A DNA stretch of 64,000 nt from Halomonas sp. BDJS001 (GTDB lineage: Bacteria; Pseudomonadota; Gammaproteobacteria; Pseudomonadales; Halomonadaceae), in NCBI RefSeq assembly GCF_026104355.1, contig NZ_CP110535.1, forward strand, positions 4,774,001 through 4,838,000, read 5' to 3'. Under the pieces are notes generated by a model that had not been told where the DNA came from, ran no database searches, and saw only the letters and a list, made by a program, of their open reading frames with translations. Positions 16,735 to 24,941 of this stretch are shown here, one piece after another. How positions within the stretch are numbered: position 1 is the first letter of the stretch; every line of letters starts with the position of its first letter. The position numbers and the translations under genes are program-made.

Positions 16735-18699
16735 TTATTCCTCTTCAAGCGGGCAGTGGGAGACAAACGGGCTGCCCTCCCCTGCGGCGGCTTCCAGCAC
16801 GGCGGGGATGCTGGGCAGCGCCGCCGCACTGGGCGATGCCGAGCCAACATTGAGTACCGGGGTGACATCCACGCTGCCACCGCCGACCACCAGCGCAGCA
16901 CCACCGGCGACCAGGGTGATTTTGCTGGCATCAAGTATCAGCTCGCCATCGGCTTTGAAAGTAATATCGCCATTGGCGTGGGTCTGGTAGCTGCCGCCGA
17001 CCGTTAGCCCGCGATCACCGTCCACCTGCTCGGTGTGGTTAGTGTGCACGGTGATATCGCGATTGCCGTCGATGGTTTCGACGCGATCCTTGGCGACCGC
17101 CAAGTGGGAGTTATTGCCAATGGTGGCGGTGTCGTCGAACTCGACTCGCTTCTGACGGGAGTTGAGGACATGCAGCTCCATATTCTTCTGGGCATGCATG
17201 TAGATAAACTCTTCCCCGGCCTTATCTTCAAAACACAGTTCGTTAAAGCCTTCGCCTTGGTGGGTCTGGGTTTTGATGGTGGTGCGGGTTTTGTGCTCAG
17301 GGAGTAGGTACGGCGCTGTATTAGCGGCATGATAAGTGCGCCCGGTGATCAGCGGCTGATCCGGATCGCCTTCAAGGAATGAAATCGTGACCTCATGCCC
17401 TATCCGCGGTATGGCGATGCTTCCGTAGCCCGCCCCTGCCCAACCTTGGGATACCCGCACCCAGCAACTGGCTTTCTCATTAGGCTCCGCGTAGCGATCC
17501 CAGGGAAACTGCACCTTGACCCGGCCATACTCGTCACAGTAAATCTCTTCCCCTGGCGGCCCCACCACAAACGCCACCTGAGGGCCGTCCACCCGCGGCT
17601 TGGGATTAGGGGTTGCCCGCCAGGCCGTGTCACCAGGCCCCAGTACCAGGGTGTTGTGGTAGCGGGTCATCCCGCCATTATCGCTACTGGAGATACTGTC
17701 CTCTTCTAGCGCTTGGGGCTGTTCGCCGTAGTGGGTGACCTCGATAAGCTGCCAGTCGCGGTTGAGGGCGTCGGCGTCGTGATCGGTGAGGGTAAAGCGC
17801 GCCCCTGGGGCAAGCTCGGGTAGGTCACTCTCGGCGTGCGCGGTGATGGCTTCGCGGCGCAGGTATTCAAGTCGCGTGCGGGTAAACGGCTTGCCGGATG
17901 CGTCCCGCTTATAACGCCCCGGGTAGTCGTAGTGTTCATAGTCGGCGCGTTGGCCGTGCTGCTCAATATCGCGGCCCTGATGCTCATGCAACTGTGCATA
18001 GCCAGGGTTCTTGAAGGTGTAGTCCTTGAGCATGGCAGAGGAACTGGCCACTCGCGCGGTCTGGCGCAGTTTGCGCACATGGCGGGTGGGCGGCGTTCCC
18101 CCCGCGCGGCTGTGATAGGTACGCTCGCCCAAGCTGCTGAGCATTTTAGGATCGTCGCTAAAGACCAGGCGGTAGGATCCTGCTTCAAAGGTATGGTAGT
18201 AAAACAGCCCCTCTTCAGCCGCGAGGCGTTCGACAAAGGCGAGGTCGGTCTCGCGATACTGAACACAATATTCACGTTCGACGGGCTCGCGGGTAACATC
18301 AAACGTTATGTCGCTAATGCCGCGTTCCTGGCAGAGGGTAGTGATAATCGCGATGGGCGTGACTTGTTGGAAAATACGCGAGTTGTGCCGCAGCGAAAGA
18401 CGCCAAAGGGCGGGACGTAGCACTAAGGAGTAGAAGGTGCGGCGATGACCGCGATCACCCTGGGAAAATTCGCTAACAATGCCATGGATGTGACGTAGCG
18501 CTTCTCCACTGTGCCAAACAGTGAGCGTGGCGTCACGATCCAGTAGCTCGGCGGCATTGAGTTGACCATTGCGGCTGGCAAAGTTGAGCGTTAGCTCAAA
18601 GGGGCTTGAAAGGGACTCACGGTGGGTAAAATCCACCACGGCGACATCGTCTACGCCGGGTAGTGTGAGCGTAAAAGACAAACCGTTGCCGTTCGCCAT
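16735..18699 (-). CDS. vgrG: Type VI secretion spike protein VgrG (TssI)
   Basis: This 654-residue VgrG has a gp27-like base (about residues 1-370, with YCVQYRETDLAFVERLAAEEGLFYY). An OB-fold hub follows (KVQFPWDR, then CWVRVSQGWAGAGYGSIAIPRIGHEV). The C-terminal beta needle has repeated short strands (DRVETIDGNRDITVHTNHTEQV and beyond). It has no extra C-terminal enzyme domain, so effectors must ride as cargo. The ATG at 18699 is preceded by AAGGAAAGAGG; an in-frame ATG at 18723 adds eight residues. No core T6SS genes (tssB, tssC, hcp, clpV) are in the window, so this is an orphan spike island that must use a machine encoded elsewhere. Confidence 0.93.
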   Translation of the reverse strand: MANGNGLSFTLTLPGVDDVAVVDFTHRESLSSPFELTLNFASRNGQLNAAELLDRDATLTVWHSGEALRHIHGIVSEFSQGDRGHRRTFYSLVLRPALWRLSLRHNSRIFQQVTPIAIITTLCQERGISDITFDVTREPVEREYCVQYRETDLAFVERLAAEEGLFYYHTFEAGSYRLVFSDDPKMLSSLGERTYHSRAGGTPPTRHVRKLRQTARVASSSAMLKDYTFKNPGYAQLHEHQGRDIEQHGQRADYEHYDYPGRYKRDASGKPFTRTRLEYLRREAITAHAESDLPELAPGARFTLTDHDADALNRDWQLIEVTHYGEQPQALEEDSISSSDNGGMTRYHNTLVLGPGDTAWRATPNPKPRVDGPQVAFVVGPPGEEIYCDEYGRVKVQFPWDRYAEPNEKASCWVRVSQGWAGAGYGSIAIPRIGHEVTISFLEGDPDQPLITGRTYHAANTAPYLLPEHKTRTTIKTQTHQGEGFNELCFEDKAGEEFIYMHAQKNMELHVLNSRQKRVEFDDTATIGNNSHLAVAKDRVETIDGNRDITVHTNHTEQVDGDRGLTVGGSYQTHANGDITFKADGELILDASKITLVAGGAALVVGGGSVDVTPVLNVGSASPSAAALPSIPAVLEAAAGEGSPFVSHCPLEEE

Positions 18700-18723
18700 C
18701 GCCTCTTTCCTTGGATCGACCAT

Positions 18724-19125
18724 TGCTAATAAGAGGGGCTTAGCGTAGCGAGATACCGTGAAGGCGCAACCGTGTGCAGAGGTGCCGTGGCGATGGCTGG
18801 GATGCCGATCGATTACTCAATAGCCCAAAAAATCGACCTTAACCAAATATAATCAACAGCTTAAATAAAATATGCTTATTACCCATTGCATATTTGTAAG
18901 ATATTTCTTACAAAATTTTCCGAAATAGCTTACAAAAAAATTTCCTGACAGAGTCATTTAATCATCAGGTTGCTGCTTAGAATCCTGATACCAACTACTG
19001 CTACAAACCACTGCGACAAGCCCCTCAAATAGCACTTACTACTTAGATTGCTCATCTCAACCGCCATACAAAAAAAGCGCCATGACAACATCACAGCGCT
19101 CTTTTGCAGTGGCGAAAATAACGAC
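18724..19125. other. Non-coding, A+T-rich spacer upstream of vgrG
   Basis: About 400 bases without a convincing gene. It is richer in A+T than both flanks, contains one clear inverted repeat (18894-18913), and should hold the vgrG promoter. A short open frame at 18954-19136 has no ribosome site or family features. Confidence 0.6.
18894..18913. promoter_or_regulatory. Inverted repeat TTGTAAGA-N4-TCTTACAA
   Basis: A perfect eight-base inverted repeat with a four-base spacer, about 170 bases upstream of vgrG. A further half-like CTTACAAA follows near 18932. It could be a regulator site for the T6SS module; no regulator is known. Confidence 0.35.
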
Positions 19126-19378
19126 TTAGAAATCAAAAAACACCGTCTCGCCCTCGCCCTGTAGGCGGATATCCAGCCGGTAACGCACCTTGCTACCCAC
19201 CTCTTCGCGCTTGGCGATCAGCGTTTGGCGTTGCGGTGCGGCCAACGCTATTGAACGGTTTTTTTAGATCGTAATCGGCTTGCCACGCTTCCACAAAGGC
19301 ATCGCTCACCAAGTCTCCGTTACCGTCGATGACGATATCCACCACTTCGATATGCTCACCCTCGGCGCTGGGATTACT
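19126..19378 (-). pseudogene. Remnant of pcaG (protocatechuate 3,4-dioxygenase alpha) 3' region
   Basis: Read on the minus strand it ends in VFFDF and a TAA, like intact pcaG at 32955-33590. It matches that gene at nucleotide level in blocks: the last 110 bases or so, the stretch around GTTGAACGG, and the stretch around GCTTGCCACGC. About 200 bases between the first two blocks are missing, and 24 bases are lost between repeated ATCG at the third. The T-run after GAACGG has also changed. It cannot make a working enzyme. It lies in the same orientation as intact pcaG, 13.6 kb away, at the other end of the region 3 island. Confidence 0.85.
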
Positions 19379-19397
19379 AAGATCTGATTTAGTGTTA

Positions 19398-20669
19398 TCA
19401 GTACCCCAGTAGCCGCGGCAAGCCAGTGACTGTTACTGGCACGAAAGTTATAAGAAGCAATACCAGCATTTCCACCAGGAATAGTGGCAAAATCCGCTTC
19501 GACAACTGGGCCAGCCCCACGTTCGCCACCGAGTCTGCCACGAACAGGCATAGCCCCATGGGGGGCGTGATCAGACCGATCATCAAGTTGAAAATGACGA
19601 TGATGCCGAAGTGCACCGGATCCACGCCCAAGCTCACTGCGATGGGGTGCAGAATCGGCACTAGCACCAGCATAGCGGCGATGCCCTCCAGAAAGAGTCC
19701 CACGATCAGGAAGAGAACAATTACCGCCAGCAGGAACGTCCAATCCACTGAAATGTAGGCCAGAGTAAGGTCAGTGAGCATGTTGGGCACGCGGTTGAAG
19801 GTGAGCAGCCAGTTGGCCGCCGAGACCGCGGCAATGATGATCATGATCACCGCGCTGTCGACCATAGTCCGCGAGAAGATACGCGGCAGATCCCGCCAGC
19901 CGATCTTGCGGAACAGTACCGTGCCCACAAAGAGTGCATAGGCCACAGCAAAGGCGGCAGCCTCAGTGGGGGTGACGATGCCTAGCAGTATGGAGCCCAC
20001 CACGAACACTGGCATCAACAGCGGAATAATGCCGTCGACCAGAATGGTGCGCTTTTCCTCACGGGGTATAGGTAGGCTCCGCTTCTGATAATGGCCAGCA
20101 AAGATCATTACATAGCCAGACAGGAAGATGGCCAGCAGCAGGCCGGGCACAATACCGGCCAGGAATAGCGCAGGCACCGACACCCCGCTCACGATCAACG
20201 CATAAATAATGACCGGAATACTCGGCGGAATAATTGGCCCGATTACCGAAGAGGCCGCCGTTAGTGCCGCGGCAAAATCTCTAGGGTAGCCCTCTTTCTC
20301 CATCTCGGGAATAAACACTCGACCCAGCGCCGAGGTGTCCGCCACAGCCGAGCCGGAAAGCCCAGCAAAGATCACCGAGGCCCAAATATTCACATGAGCC
20401 AAGCCGCCTTTGAGCCGGCCTACCAGGATCTTGGAGAAAGCAATGATGCGGCCGGTGATTCCACTCTCGTTCATCAGTTCTCCGGCCAGGATGAACAGCG
20501 GGATCGCCAGTAGCGCATAAGAGTTAAGCCCCGAAAACATCTGGGTAGGTACGGTGGCCAGCTGGTATGGCATCTCACCCACGGCCATGAAATAGAACAA
20601 CGCCGCGATGATGGCGAAGGCGATAGGCATGCCGATCGCGAGACTGCCTAGCAGGAGGATATAAACCAT
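19398..20669 (-). CDS. TRAP transporter large permease (DctM family)
   Basis: This 423-residue hydrophobic protein has the DctM motifs: LLAIPLFILAGELMNESGIT, FAGLSGSAVADTSALGRVFIPEMEKEGYP, GPIIPPSIPVIIYA and a C-terminal GLITPPMGLCLFV. It is the transport subunit of the TRAP system encoded by 19398-22318. The start codon follows the small-permease stop directly, with GAGGTG as ribosome site. It is closely similar to the large permease at 43602-44867. Both systems sit beside dehydroshikimate dehydratase genes, so quinate, shikimate or a related acid is the probable substrate. The 3' end abuts the pcaG remnant. Confidence 0.95.
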   Translation of the reverse strand: MVYILLLGSLAIGMPIAFAIIAALFYFMAVGEMPYQLATVPTQMFSGLNSYALLAIPLFILAGELMNESGITGRIIAFSKILVGRLKGGLAHVNIWASVIFAGLSGSAVADTSALGRVFIPEMEKEGYPRDFAAALTAASSVIGPIIPPSIPVIIYALIVSGVSVPALFLAGIVPGLLLAIFLSGYVMIFAGHYQKRSLPIPREEKRTILVDGIIPLLMPVFVVGSILLGIVTPTEAAAFAVAYALFVGTVLFRKIGWRDLPRIFSRTMVDSAVIMIIIAAVSAANWLLTFNRVPNMLTDLTLAYISVDWTFLLAVIVLFLIVGLFLEGIAAMLVLVPILHPIAVSLGVDPVHFGIIVIFNLMIGLITPPMGLCLFVADSVANVGLAQLSKRILPLFLVEMLVLLLITFVPVTVTGLPRLLGY

Positions 20670-21224
20670 TTATGGCACCTCAGAGGTAGGGGAACGCAGG
20701 CAGACAATGCGCTCAATGAATTTGAGCAGCGCCGCCACGGCTAATAGAGCACCGCCGAGGACGATAGCGAACTGGTAGGGGGCTAGCGTGCCAAAGACAT
20801 TGAGTAATTCCAGCCCTGTAACTTCGCGCAGGCTCCTCACCGTACTGCTAAGCCCCGAAATGCGCATTCCACCTCGGCTGGACATGAATTGATAGCCGGA
20901 CCAGACCAGTAACAGCCCCACCACAATCACCGCTAGATCAACGACCAGGAACAGGCGCTCTTTCACACGGTTTGGCAGGAAGTCTAAGATCACGCCCAAG
21001 CGCACATGGCGATCCTGCAGATAAGCCAATGCCATGCCGAAAATGACCCCATAGATTCCCAGGAATACGGGGACTTGGTCACCCCAGGGTAGTGACGAGC
21101 CGAGCACATAACGGCTCAGCGCGTTCAGGAGAACGATCAAGAAGAGTAAGACCATCGACAGGCCGGCACCGAACGCGAGGAGTCTCGCCACCAGCCAAAG
21201 TGTGGTTCGAAAGAGGATAGCCAT
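20670..21224 (-). CDS. TRAP transporter small permease (DctQ family)
   Basis: This 184-residue protein has four membrane segments and the DctQ signature region SLPWGDQVPVFLGIYGVIFGMALAYLQDRHVRLGVI. It bridges the large permease and the loaded binding protein. The ATG at 21224 has a GGAG 11 bases upstream. Longer in-frame starts at 21254 and 21281 lack ribosome sites and would place the hairpin at 21259-21283 within the coding region. The gene is followed without a gap by the large permease. Its closest relative in the window is the small permease at 43108-43605. Confidence 0.9.
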   Translation of the reverse strand: MAILFRTTLWLVARLLAFGAGLSMVLLFLIVLLNALSRYVLGSSLPWGDQVPVFLGIYGVIFGMALAYLQDRHVRLGVILDFLPNRVKERLFLVVDLAVIVVGLLLVWSGYQFMSSRGGMRISGLSSTVRSLREVTGLELLNVFGTLAPYQFAIVLGGALLAVAALLKFIERIVCLRSPTSEVP

Positions 21225-21258
21225 GACGATAGCTACTCCATAGTTACGGGTCATAAAG

Positions 21259-21283
21259 CCGTGCCGACCCGAAGCCGGCACGG
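21259..21283 (-). promoter_or_regulatory. Hairpin between the TRAP binding-protein and permease genes
   Basis: CCGTGCCG (21259-21266) pairs with CGGCACGG (21276-21283) around a nine-base loop. There is no T-run, so it is more likely a partial terminator or an mRNA 3' stabiliser that raises binding-protein output relative to the permeases. Confidence 0.55.
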
Positions 21284-21292
21284 TAAGCGTGC

Positions 21293-22318
21293 TTACTCAG
21301 TGGCGTTGGCGATAGCTTCCTGCAGTCGCGTGACCCACTCGGCATCATCACCCAAGTCGCTCTCGAGCCATTCGATGACCGGTGGCTGTGCTCGCTCACG
21401 GAATAGCTCAAGCTCCTCAGGTGTCGGGCTATAGACCTGCATTCCCTCTTCCTGCACTGCCTTTAGTCCCTGAGCAGTGGTGAACTGCTGGATAGAGCGT
21501 CCCATGATGCCGGCCATCACACCCGCTCGAGTAATTATTTCCTGATCTTCTTTAGAAAGCCCCTGGAAGTAATCGTCATTGATTACCAGAAAATCAGCTG
21601 CGTAGACGTGACCATCCAGAGTCATGTAATCCTGGAGTTCATGCAGGTTGTTGTTGTAAATGGTGCCAACTGGATTCTCGTGACCGTCGACAACACCAGT
21701 AGAGAGGGCTGTTGGTACTTCGGACCAGGCGATTGGTGTCGGCTCACCACCCAGTCCCTTTACCATCTCAACGTAGAGCGGGATATCCTGAACCCTGAAC
21801 TTAAGGCCCGCCATATCATCCGGGGTGCGGATCTCTCGCACACTGTTGGTGAAGTGTCGCACGCCGGTTTCACCGTAACCCAGGGTTCGCAGCCCGGTTT
21901 GATCCAGGCAGTGTTGGGCGAGGGCATCGCCGAACTCACCATCAAGCACCTTCCAGGCGACTAACGGGGTTTCGAAGATATAGGGAATATCCAGCACACT
22001 CGCGGCCGGACAGATCTGCGACATACCTCCCGAAACCATCACTACCTGAGTCATGCCATCCATGGCCTGCTGAACCAGTTCATTTTCATCGCCTAGCGAG
22101 CCTGCTGGGTAGATGTCCACTGTGTGGTCAGTCTCGGCCTCGACGATATTCTTGAACATATGCGCGGCTGCTCCCTTCTTGGAACTCTGCCAATCGTCGG
22201 GATCTACGTGCGCGAAACGAATAGCGTCGGCCTGGGCTGCTGCACTCACGCCAAGCATCAAGCTGGTTCCCAGCATGGCCGTTTTCCAGAGCATTGATTT
22301 CATCGTCTTCTTCCTCAT
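21293..22318 (-). CDS. TRAP transporter substrate-binding protein (DctP family)
   Basis: This 341-residue periplasmic protein has a Sec signal peptide (about residues 1-31, ending AAAQADA). The mature N-terminus IRFAHVDPDDWQSSKKGAA is shared with the binding protein at 41974. The conserved GLKFRVQDIPLYVEMVKGLGGEPTPI region carries the carboxylate-binding arginine. It is the first gene of a dctPQM operon divergent from the meta-cleavage operon. The GntR gene at 28016 and the two related palindromes in the intergenic region suggest common control of both directions. The substrate is inferred to be quinate, shikimate or dehydroshikimate. Confidence 0.92.
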   Translation of the reverse strand: MRKKTMKSMLWKTAMLGTSLMLGVSAAAQADAIRFAHVDPDDWQSSKKGAAAHMFKNIVEAETDHTVDIYPAGSLGDENELVQQAMDGMTQVVMVSGGMSQICPAASVLDIPYIFETPLVAWKVLDGEFGDALAQHCLDQTGLRTLGYGETGVRHFTNSVREIRTPDDMAGLKFRVQDIPLYVEMVKGLGGEPTPIAWSEVPTALSTGVVDGHENPVGTIYNNNLHELQDYMTLDGHVYAADFLVINDDYFQGLSKEDQEIITRAGVMAGIMGRSIQQFTTAQGLKAVQEEGMQVYSPTPEELELFRERAQPPVIEWLESDLGDDAEWVTRLQEAIANATE

Positions 22319-22394
22319 TGTTTTTATGAACCGTCGGCCCCGGGCGAATGGTCTGCCAGGGTAGAGTTAATCATCATCAATTGCTTTTATGATT

Positions 22395-22408
22395 TTTTGT
22401 ATGCAAAA
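22395..22408. promoter_or_regulatory. Palindrome TTTTGTATGCAAAA, 77 bp upstream of dctP
   Basis: This near-perfect palindrome (one mismatch pair) shares the core TTTG[TC]ATGCAAA with the site at 22622-22635. It is a candidate operator for the GntR regulator encoded in the same cluster. Confidence 0.45.
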
Positions 22409-22621
22409 GCAAAAATAACGATAACGAAAAACCTAGTCCTCAACGCCTGAAAGGTCAACATCACATAGACTATTGTCTAGCCCTTCTGCCTACTTCATTT
22501 TCAAAAAACAGTATTTCCGCGCAACAAGTTGTTTATATGGCTTTTTATTACGCTCCTATACTACTTTTATAAAATACCATTGACACTCTGGGAACATAGC
22601 GCTAATTTCTAATCAACATCC

Positions 22622-22635
22622 ATTTGCATGCAAAT
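22622..22635. promoter_or_regulatory. Perfect palindrome ATTTGCATGCAAAT, 41 bp upstream of the meta operon
   Basis: A 14-base perfect palindrome placed just ahead of the first gene of the right-hand operon. With its relative at 22395 it forms a pair of sites that could let one dimeric regulator control both divergent operons. Confidence 0.5.
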
Positions 22636-22675
22636 ATATTTTTGCCGCTTTTTTACACCCACGGGAGTCACAGTA

Positions 22676-23140
22676 ATGACATCACCTCGACTCGACTTGG
22701 ACGTCATTGGTCAAGCCATGGGCTTGGCAAGCGCCGCTCAAAAAGATGCCATCAATACCCACCAACAGCCTTATCTCGACCTGCTCGGCTTTGTGCCCCC
22801 ACGCATTGAAGCCCGCTTCGGCACTACCGGTGTTATGGATCCCGCCATGGTCGAGATGCAGGAGAAAATGCGCAGTTACGCTATGGATACTCCACACCTA
22901 GAGCCGAAGATGGTTCAGGTCATCCTGTTCGGCATGCTGCTGATGGCTGGCAACGATGCCGCTCAGACCCACTGCATCGCTGCTCGCCGGTGTGGTGCCA
23001 GCTGGGATGAACTCCAGGCCACGATCAATCTTTGCTTTCTGTTCCGCGGCCTACCAGCCGCCAATCGCGGTGCCCACATGCTGGCCAGCGTAGCCGCCCA
23101 CGAGGCTGAACAGGCCACAGATTCTATTAACGAGCAATAA
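22676..23140 (+). CDS. Carboxymuconolactone decarboxylase family protein
   Basis: This 154-residue all-helical protein has the family core at about residues 85-140: NDAAQTHCIAARRCGASWDELQATINLCFLFRGLPAANRG. The His and Cys sit where active residues lie in CMD and AhpD proteins, but the CxxC of true AhpD is absent. The ATG at 22676 has GGGAG eight bases upstream. It opens the meta-cleavage operon and might act on a ring-cleavage product. A decarboxylation or isomerisation step is a reasonable guess, because a protocatechuate-derived product would need to lose its ring carboxylate, but nothing in the sequence proves it. Confidence 0.8.
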   Translation: MTSPRLDLDVIGQAMGLASAAQKDAINTHQQPYLDLLGFVPPRIEARFGTTGVMDPAMVEMQEKMRSYAMDTPHLEPKMVQVILFGMLLMAGNDAAQTHCIAARRCGASWDELQATINLCFLFRGLPAANRGAHMLASVAAHEAEQATDSINEQ

Positions 23141-23154
23141 GCCGGGAGCGCACT

Positions 23155-23964
23155 ATGACGCCGGAAACTCTGCAGCAGATTGCCCATCAACTGCTCAATG
23201 CTGCCACCTGCGGCAACTTTATCGAGCCGCTGCGTGAGCGGTTCGAGGGTCTCGACATCGCCTCGGCCTATGCCATCCAGCAGCACAACACCGAGGCACG
23301 ACTCGCAGCTGGACAGCGCATTGTCGGCCGAAAGATCGGCCTTACATCACGAGCAGTTCAAGCTCAGCTGGGTGTTGACCAGCCTGATTACGGCGTCCTG
23401 TTTGATGACATGGGCTATGGCAACGGCGAGCCAATTCCTTGGTCACGCCTTCACCAGCCCAAAGTGGAGGCCGAAGTCGCCTTCGTACTGGGCCAGGATC
23501 TGGCCATGTCCAATCCCACTCAAGTGGATGTAATTCGCGCCATTGACCACGCCGTGGCTGCCATCGAGGTAGTTGGAAGTCGTATCGCCGATTGGAACAT
23601 TGGTATTGTCGACACCATAGCCGACAACGCCTCGTCCGGAGCCTATGTGCTGGGCACAACCCCCCGCCGCTTGGAAGACCTCGACCTGACCATGTGTGGC
23701 ATGGTCATGGAGCGTCGTGGTGAACCGGTCTCGGTAGGTGCCGGACAGGCCTGCCTGGGCAACCCGCTCAATGCCGTATTGTGGCTGGCCCGCAAGATGG
23801 TCGAGCTTGGTCAGCCACTGAGAGCTGGCGACCTGGTGCTCTCCGGTGCCCTGGGCCCCATGGTGGCGGTGCAGCCAGGCGACGTGATTGAGGCCCGCAT
23901 CAACGGTCTTGGCAGCGTTCAGGCCGTCTTTGAACAAGCAATGAGTGACGAGGTGGCGGCATGA
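23155..23964 (+). CDS. dmpE: 2-oxopent-4-enoate hydratase (DmpE/MhpD type)
   Basis: This 269-residue protein of the fumarylacetoacetate-hydrolase-like hydratase/decarboxylase family adds water to 2-hydroxypenta-2,4-dienoate to give 4-hydroxy-2-oxovalerate. Visible motifs are GRKIGLTSRAVQAQLGVDQPDYGVLFDDM, the metal-binding VEAEVAFVLG, and SRIADWNIGIVDTIADNASSG. It starts 14 bases after the CMD-like gene and overlaps the next gene by four bases. The paralogous decarboxylase follows directly, as in dmp operons. DmpE and DmpH form a complex in the known pathway. The hydratase assignment over decarboxylase rests on the GVLFDDM region and gene order. Confidence 0.85.
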   Translation: MTPETLQQIAHQLLNAATCGNFIEPLRERFEGLDIASAYAIQQHNTEARLAAGQRIVGRKIGLTSRAVQAQLGVDQPDYGVLFDDMGYGNGEPIPWSRLHQPKVEAEVAFVLGQDLAMSNPTQVDVIRAIDHAVAAIEVVGSRIADWNIGIVDTIADNASSGAYVLGTTPRRLEDLDLTMCGMVMERRGEPVSVGAGQACLGNPLNAVLWLARKMVELGQPLRAGDLVLSGALGPMVAVQPGDVIEARINGLGSVQAVFEQAMSDEVAA

Positions 23965-24728
23965 GCGAGATTCAACAGCACGCAATTCGGCTCGACGAAG
24001 CGGCCCGCACCGCCAGCGCCGTGGAACAGATCGACCCCGAATCGCGAATATCGCTGGAAGAGGCCTATGCCATTCAGGCGGCGTCAATCCAGCAGCGCCT
24101 GCAGCGCGGCGAGACTCGGGTGGGCATGAAAATGGGCTTTACCAGCCGCGCCAAAATGATCCAGATGGGCATCGACGACGTGATCTGGGGACGCCTGACC
24201 AGCGCCATGCGCATTGAAGAGAACACAACTATCAGTCTCGCCAACTATGTGCACCCGCGAGTAGAGCCGGAGCTAGCCTTCTTGCTTCGTCGAGATCTGC
24301 CGGAGCGGGTCACCGCCGCCGAGGCCCTGGGGGCCATTGAGGCCATCGCCCCAGCACTGGAAATCATTGATTCACGCTACCGCGACTTCAAGTTCTCGCT
24401 TCCCGACGTGATCGCCGACAACGCCTCCTCCACCGGCTTCGTGGTGGGCGATTGGGGCGACCCCAGGCTCGATTTTACCAATCTGGGGCTGGCCATGAGC
24501 TTCGACGGCAAGGCCAGCCATGTCGGCTCTACCGCCGCCATCCTCGGCAACCCCATCCGTTCGCTGGTCGCCGCGGCGCGCCTGGCCGCCCAGGCTGGCG
24601 AACCACTGCGCGCTGGAGACATCGTACTGGCCGGCGGCGCCACCGCCGCCGAGTGGCTTAAGCCCGGCCAATACGTGCGCTTAGAGATGCAGCAACTGGG
24701 TAGCCTCGGTTTCCACGTAGAGGAGTAA
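23961..24728 (+). CDS. dmpH: 2-oxo-3-hexenedioate (4-oxalocrotonate) decarboxylase
   Basis: This 255-residue paralogue of the preceding hydratase has GMKMGFTSRAKMIQMGIDDVIWGRLTSAM, VEPELAFLL and the end-of-domain GDIVLAGGATAAEWLKPG. DIVLAGG-T is characteristic of the decarboxylase branch. It removes CO2 from 2-oxo-3-hexenedioate made by the tautomerase, giving 2-hydroxypentadienoate for DmpE. The gene overlaps dmpE by four bases and lies two bases before the tautomerase gene. Its substrate in the dmp pathway arises from 2-hydroxymuconate semialdehyde by a dehydrogenase, and no such dehydrogenase gene is in this operon. Confidence 0.87.
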   Translation: MSEIQQHAIRLDEAARTASAVEQIDPESRISLEEAYAIQAASIQQRLQRGETRVGMKMGFTSRAKMIQMGIDDVIWGRLTSAMRIEENTTISLANYVHPRVEPELAFLLRRDLPERVTAAEALGAIEAIAPALEIIDSRYRDFKFSLPDVIADNASSTGFVVGDWGDPRLDFTNLGLAMSFDGKASHVGSTAAILGNPIRSLVAAARLAAQAGEPLRAGDIVLAGGATAAEWLKPGQYVRLEMQQLGSLGFHVEE

Positions 24729-24730
24729 CC

Positions 24731-24931
24731 ATGCCAATCGCCACCATCAACATCATCGAAGGCCGCGACGCAGAGAAGAAGCAAAAGCTAATCGAAAGCG
24801 TTTCCCACGCCATCAGCGAGAGCCTGGACGCCCCTCTGGAGAGCGTTCGGGTGCTGGTTCAGGAGTACCCTGCCACCCACTGGGGTGTCAGTGGGGAAAC
24901 CATGCAGCAACGCCGCGCACGGCAGCAGTGA
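24731..24931 (+). CDS. dmpI: 4-oxalocrotonate tautomerase
   Basis: This 66-residue tautomerase has the catalytic N-terminal proline exposed after Met removal. It also has the two active-site arginines at mature positions 11 and 39, exactly as in classical 4-oxalocrotonate tautomerase. Position 50 is Trp where the classical enzyme has Phe. It converts 2-hydroxymuconate to 2-oxo-3-hexenedioate for the decarboxylase encoded just upstream. It forms hexamers in the known family. The 3' end lies within an extended frame of the next gene, but the chosen start of that gene (24942) leaves a 10-base gap. Confidence 0.9.
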   Translation: MPIATINIIEGRDAEKKQKLIESVSHAISESLDAPLESVRVLVQEYPATHWGVSGETMQQRRARQQ

Positions 24932-24941
24932 GGTCACCATC

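Larger units (their letters stand above)
22319..22675. other. Divergent promoter region, TRAP operon versus meta-cleavage operon
   Basis: About 357 A+T-rich bases with no gene. It contains two related palindromes, one near each divergent start (22395-22408 and 22622-22635). A short frame extending the right-hand gene upstream (from 22628) is rejected in favour of the ATG with a ribosome site at 22676. Confidence 0.7.

Noticed and set aside
15373..18699. Long plus-strand open frames opposite vgrG and the DUF4123 gene
   Set aside because: They are mirror frames of GC-rich genes, with no family sequence or ribosome sites.
18954..19136. Short minus-strand open frame (60 codons) upstream of vgrG
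   Set aside because: It has no ribosome site, no family features and overlaps the end of the pcaG remnant; it is probably chance in A+T-rich sequence.
19306..19743. Minus-strand frame of 145 codons across the dctM 3' end and pcaG remnant
   Set aside because: It is a shadow of dctM in another frame that runs into the remnant; its only meaningful part is the pcaG-like end, reported as a pseudogene.
24885..24941. Longer start for acetaldehyde dehydrogenase
   Set aside because: It would overlap the tautomerase gene by 47 bases and precede the conserved start; the ATG at 24942 has its own ribosome site.
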